Shown piece by piece: positions 61,580 to 64,000 of a stretch of DNA of 64,000 nucleotides (position 1 is the first letter of the stretch; every line of letters starts with the position of its first letter). This DNA comes from Flavobacterium sp. CBA20B-1. Its GTDB lineage: Bacteria > Bacteroidota > Bacteroidia > Flavobacteriales > Flavobacteriaceae. Location: positions 1,054,001 through 1,118,000 of the forward strand of contig NZ_CP092370.1 of assembly GCF_028473145.1 (NCBI RefSeq), written 5' to 3'. The translations under genes and the position numbers were made by a program. The notes under the pieces are model-generated. The model did no database searches. It worked only from the letters and a program-made list of their open reading frames with translations, and was not told the DNA's origin.

Positions 61580-62555
61580 ACCCCTGGTGCATTATTAAAC
61601 GAGATTAATTTTTAGGTTGTTAATATTTCTATTAAACACAAATTTATTCAAATATTGAATAGTTGTCAGTGTTGTAATTTTAGCCAGAATTCTTGTTTTA
61701 AATCCTTCAAAGGTCTTTGCGTAATTTCTTCTAATCATAAATTGGTCACACAATTGTGAGAACAGAGTTTCAATTCTTTTTCTATATTTTTTGAAATGAT
61801 AAAATTGAGGTTTATAACCTTTTTGATTTTTTCTTTTCGGAGTTTCTAATTGGATATTGACCTGGTTAAATAAATCAAGTTGAATGGTTTGTGAAAGATA
61901 ACCTTTATCTCCAAGTAAAACACAATCAGACATTTGCTTTCTTATATCCTGCAAATAATGAATATCGTGGACAGAGGCAGGAGATAAATCAAAACTTTGA
62001 AAAACACCAGAAATTGAGCAAACAGCGTGTAATTTATAGCCATAAAAATGTAAATTTTGTGAAGCACAAAATCCCTTGTTGGGAATGGCATAATCGACCT
62101 CCTTACATATTTTACTTCTGGAAGAACGTGTTATTTTACACACTTCCAAGGGCATACTATCGACCACAAAATAGTTTTCAAACTCATTAAATTTTTTTAC
62201 CATTTTCATTCTGATTTCTTCGATAAATGGAAATAATTTTCTTTTTCTTCTGTTGTAAACACTTCGCTCAATTTTAGATTCAATTTCAAAACCCTTAATT
62301 TCTCTAAATAGCTGATGTTCAGAATCAATCGATTTAAATTCTGACAAGATTATTAAACTAATTAATTCAATATCAGATAGTTTAGGCTTTATTGGTTTAA
62401 AATATAAATTCTCTTTTTCCGAAATTTTCCGCAATTCCTTCAAAATTAATTTGTAACTTGCTTCTAAGTTGCTCATGATTGTATTTGATTGTCAGTCAAT
62501 ACAATATACTACTTTTTTGTATCTTGAGCAACTTTTTATATAATGCACTACGGGT
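61580..62555 (-). mobile_element. Complete IS982-family insertion sequence
   Basis: 976 bp. Terminal inverted repeats ACCCCTGGTGCATTAT (61580-61595) and, read inward from the right, ACCCGTAGTGCATTAT (62540-62555), 14 of 16 identical. An exact 8-bp direct repeat TATTTTTA flanks it (61572-61579 and 62556-62563), the target-site duplication of one insertion event. It contains one intact transposase gene. Recent enough that both ends and the duplication are unchanged. Confidence 0.9.
61595..62476 (-). CDS. IS982-family transposase
   Basis: 293 residues, full length. N-terminal helical domain (SNLEASYKLILKELRKISE...KPKLSDIELISLIILSEF), then a DDE catalytic core: FVVDSMPLEVCK (first Asp), VLLGDKGYLSQ (second Asp), and KKYRKRIETLFSQL (Glu). 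GYKLHAVCS and RRNYAKTFEGFKTRI are typical of IS982/ISPg-type enzymes. The stop codon begins at the inner end of the left inverted repeat. Confidence 0.92.
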   Translation of the reverse strand: MSNLEASYKLILKELRKISEKENLYFKPIKPKLSDIELISLIILSEFKSIDSEHQLFREIKGFEIESKIERSVYNRRKRKLFPFIEEIRMKMVKKFNEFENYFVVDSMPLEVCKITRSSRSKICKEVDYAIPNKGFCASQNLHFYGYKLHAVCSISGVFQSFDLSPASVHDIHYLQDIRKQMSDCVLLGDKGYLSQTIQLDLFNQVNIQLETPKRKNQKGYKPQFYHFKKYRKRIETLFSQLCDQFMIRRNYAKTFEGFKTRILAKITTLTTIQYLNKFVFNRNINNLKINLV

Positions 62556-62649
62556 TATTTTTAGTAATTTAATCAGCAAATTCAAGCGTATATCTTCGTA
62601 AAATATACAATTAACAATCATCTATTTTATTAATTCACGTATGATGGAT

Positions 62650-62971
62650 GTAGTGCGATTTTTTGTTTAAATAAAGGCTTCGCTAGATTCTGTTCGTCGG
62701 TACAGACTTTTGCCGTTTACCCCGCCTGCCTGCTGGCTCATTCGCTAAAAATGTCCACTGGACATTTTCTTTACGCTCTGTGCTTTTAGTGCATACCTCA
62801 CGATAAACCACCTTGCCATGTACTAACGATTCGGATTGTTAGTCCGCTCGTAAGAGACTTGCACCCTCTGGAAAAATAACACCCCGAAAACTTGGTTCTT
62901 AATACTAAATTTTTATTTTTTAACTATTTGAAAAGCTTTCGGGGTGTGTCCTGCATATGCAGGGCACACAC
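62650..62971 (-). other. 5' portion of a group II intron (domain I remnant), minus strand
   Basis: Read on the minus strand from about 62971: GTGTG-type 5' end, a stem CACCCCGAAA / TTTCGGGGTG (62881-62890 and 62938-62947), GAGGGTGCAAGTCTC, ACGAGCGGACTAAC, CATGGCAAGGTGG, TCGTGAGGTATGCAC, a perfect 9-bp hairpin AAAATGTCC/GGACATTTT (62748-62768), and GTACCGACGAACAGAAT. GGTGCAAGTC, GTGAGG and GACGAACAGAA occur in that order in domain I of bacterial group II introns. No maturase gene or 3' domains follow; the left end is lost near 62650, about 90 bp from the IS. A 28-base near-perfect palindrome (62944-62971, core CCTGCATATGCAGG) lies at the 5' end. Confidence 0.55.
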
Positions 62972-63103
62972 AAGGTATTTATGAAATGGCGGCTAAAGTG
63001 CTAAAAACAAACGAAGTGCATTTAATGAGCTTCTGTGCTAACACGAAAGTTTCAGTTTCCAAAACCACCACTTCATAAATACCCGAACCGTTATGGGCAA
63101 GCT
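62972..63103 (+). repeat. attC-like imperfect palindrome, left core interrupted
   Basis: The left arm GGTATTTATGAAATGGCGG (62974-62992) pairs with CCACCACTTCATAAATACC (63065-63083), 17 of 19 positions. A ~72-base variable loop lies between. The right core GTTATGGGCAAGCT (63090-63103) follows. On the left the matching core (AGCTnGCCCAT) is absent and the group II intron 5' end stands instead. The large size, conserved stem and core next to a gene start resemble integron attC sites, although the core GTTATGGGC differs from the classic GTTRRRY. Confidence 0.55.
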
Positions 63104-63148
63104 AAAACGACAGAAACCTTAAATTAAACAATTCAAACAAATAGAAAA

Positions 63149-63751
63149 ATGAAAAAAACAACTACCAAAATTGCAGTCGGACTTTTTACTTTATTATCAA
63201 TCGGACTAACTTCTTGTTCTGAAAAAGAGCCAACCCGAGATGAAATTGTAAAGAAAAATGCGGAAGAGTATATTAAGTCAAAAATGAACGACCCTGAAAG
63301 TTATGAATTCGTAAAAATTGAATTGGTTGATTCCGTATTATATAGTGACAATATTGAATACAGAAAAGAAAATTTCAAGAGCGATATGGAATACGACCAA
63401 AGCTCACTAGAACGATTAGAGAGATACAATACTGAAATTCCATCTATGTATGACGAACAAGAAGTAAAAGAATTAAACTCTAAAATTGAAAAAAGTAAAA
63501 AAATACTAACTAAAATTGACTCATTAGAATCTGAACTTGGCGATAGAAAAAATGAAGTTGCATCATACACGTATATCTTTAGTTTTCGCGGTAATAATGC
63601 TTTAGGTGCAAAAATTTTAAATGAATATGCAGTACAAACCAACCCAGCACCTGAATATAAAATCATCAATATGACAGATGACAAAGACAAAATGTACCTT
63701 AACCCAAATGATTTTCCTGGATACAGAGAAATGATTGATAAAAATCTGTAA
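63149..63751 (+). CDS. Lipoprotein carried as a cassette between attC-like sites, unknown function
   Basis: 200 residues. Lipoprotein signal with lipobox LTSC (Cys about 23). Mature N-terminus is helical (TRDEIVKKNAEEYIKSKMNDPESYEFVKIELVDSVLYSDN); a central coiled coil (about 75-130, EQEVKELNSKIEKSKKILTKIDSLESEL) and a C-terminal strand-rich part (VASYTYIFSFRGNNALGAKILNEYAVQ) follow. The NDPESYEFV pattern occurs in many small Bacteroidota lipoproteins of unknown role. It begins 45 nt after the core GTTATGGGCAAGCT and ends 3 nt before the inverted core AGCTAGCCCATAA, the layout of an integron gene cassette. Confidence 0.7.
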   Translation: MKKTTTKIAVGLFTLLSIGLTSCSEKEPTRDEIVKKNAEEYIKSKMNDPESYEFVKIELVDSVLYSDNIEYRKENFKSDMEYDQSSLERLERYNTEIPSMYDEQEVKELNSKIEKSKKILTKIDSLESELGDRKNEVASYTYIFSFRGNNALGAKILNEYAVQTNPAPEYKIINMTDDKDKMYLNPNDFPGYREMIDKNL

Positions 63752-63754
63752 AAA

Positions 63755-63767
63755 AGCTAGCCCATAA
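63755..63767 (+). repeat. Left core of a second attC-like site, interrupted by an intron
   Basis: AGCTAGCCCATAA is the inverse of the core at 63091-63103 (AGCTTGCCCATAA when reversed), 12 of 13 identical. The remainder of this site is not found next to it; a group II intron 3' end begins here instead. Confidence 0.55.
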
Positions 63768-63853
63768 TCGATTAAACTGCCCTGCCAGAAACTAGCAGGG
63801 AGAGCCCCTCTCACACCACCGAGCGTCCGGGTCACGTACTCGGCGGTTCGCAA
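63768..63853 (-). other. 3' end of a group II intron (domains V and VI), minus strand; rest off the right edge
   Basis: Domain V candidate at 63815-63847: on the minus strand ACCGCCGAG pairs with CTCGGTGGT (one G-U), with an upper stem GTACG/CGGAC (one mismatch). The G-U replaces an A-C mismatch on the plus strand, so the RNA is read from the minus strand. GTGTGAGAGGGGCTC follows, then a domain VI hairpin CCCTGC/GCAGGG (63780-63785 with 63795-63800), and an end like TTTAATCGATT. The order and wording match the 3' ends of bacterial group II introns. Its maturase would be to the right, outside the window. Confidence 0.55.
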
Positions 63854-64000
63854 AATGATGTATTAAATTCGATGTAATATCCGTGTTTAATTTTTTGAAA
63901 AGAATTTTGAAAGTGAAATTTATTTCGTCCTTGCATAAAGCTATATACATTTTTTATTTATATTTTAGTGGTGCAGCGAGTGCATGGGTTTTGCAAAATC
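63854..64000. other. AT-rich stretch at the right edge, presumably intron interior
   Basis: No gene is recognisable. On the minus strand this leads into the domain V candidate and should be domain IV of the intron if that call is right. A GC-richer patch (GTGGTGCAGCGAGTGCATGGG) starts at about 63970. Confidence 0.35.

Noticed and set aside
62881..62948. CACCCCGAAA...TTTCGGGGTG hairpin as a terminator
   Set aside because: The loop is about 47 nt and no gene ends next to it; it fits better as a stem within intron domain I.
63617..63853. Minus-strand frame beginning MRTAEYVTRTLGGVRG
   Set aside because: It is a translation of the group II intron domain V/VI RNA sequence and then of the opposite strand of the lipoprotein gene; not a protein gene.

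Overview
The window is chromosomal DNA from a low-GC member of the Bacteroidota, most likely family Flavobacteriaceae. The evidence is a T9SS-sorted metalloprotease, -7 boxes of the TAnnTTTG type, a mevalonate pathway, GIN-domain and M56/BlaI proteins, and a gene order (HMG-CoA reductase, DPP-IV-like peptidase, peptide transporters, ComEC, C40 peptidase, lpxB, surE, C-terminal processing protease) that I know from flavobacteria. I cannot name genus or species from the sequence alone.

Layout. 1-7.9 kb: partial TonB-like protein, amino-acid dehydrogenase, anmK, acyl-CoA dehydrogenase, a large hybrid histidine kinase, a 37-residue membrane microprotein and an outer-membrane barrel protein. 8-13 kb: an M56 peptidase/BlaI repressor pair with a phased operator cluster, and a secreted M43 protease. 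13-24.5 kb: a large GAF-type protein tail-to-tail with an HD-PycTM (Pycsar-effector-like) protein, a phosphoesterase fused to an outer-membrane barrel, small exported proteins, TatD and TcdA. 24.5-36 kb: pseudouridine synthase, UbiA prenyltransferase, mevalonate kinase, oligopeptidase B, YbaB, a GHMP kinase and HMG-CoA reductase; isoprenoid genes alternate with small accessory lipoproteins. 36-44 kb: a DPP-IV-like peptidase and three tandem POT peptide transporters, a peptide-uptake block. 44-52.4 kb: thioredoxin, ComEC, C40 peptidase, the surE/small membrane protein/lpxB operon, a C-terminal processing protease and an ABC permease.

52.4-54 kb is decayed: a frameshifted REP-associated transposase (RAYT) remnant lying among REP-like palindromes, then a frameshifted class A beta-lactamase. 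54-61.3 kb returns to ordinary genes: GH25 lysozyme, FAD oxidoreductase, an M15-like peptidase, a possible Abi-type membrane protein, DoxX, VOC and GNAT proteins, tRNA-Met(CAU), and two GIN-domain genes around a DUF1508 gene.

61.5-64 kb is mobile. An intact IS982-family element (976 bp, 8-bp target duplication) is followed by the 5' portion of a group II intron (minus strand), a ~130-bp attC-like imperfect palindrome, one lipoprotein gene arranged like an integron cassette, and then the 3' end (domains V and VI) of a second group II intron that enters from the right edge. Both intron ends abut the same short core motif of the attC-like site. This cassette/intron arrangement is the most unusual thing in the window.
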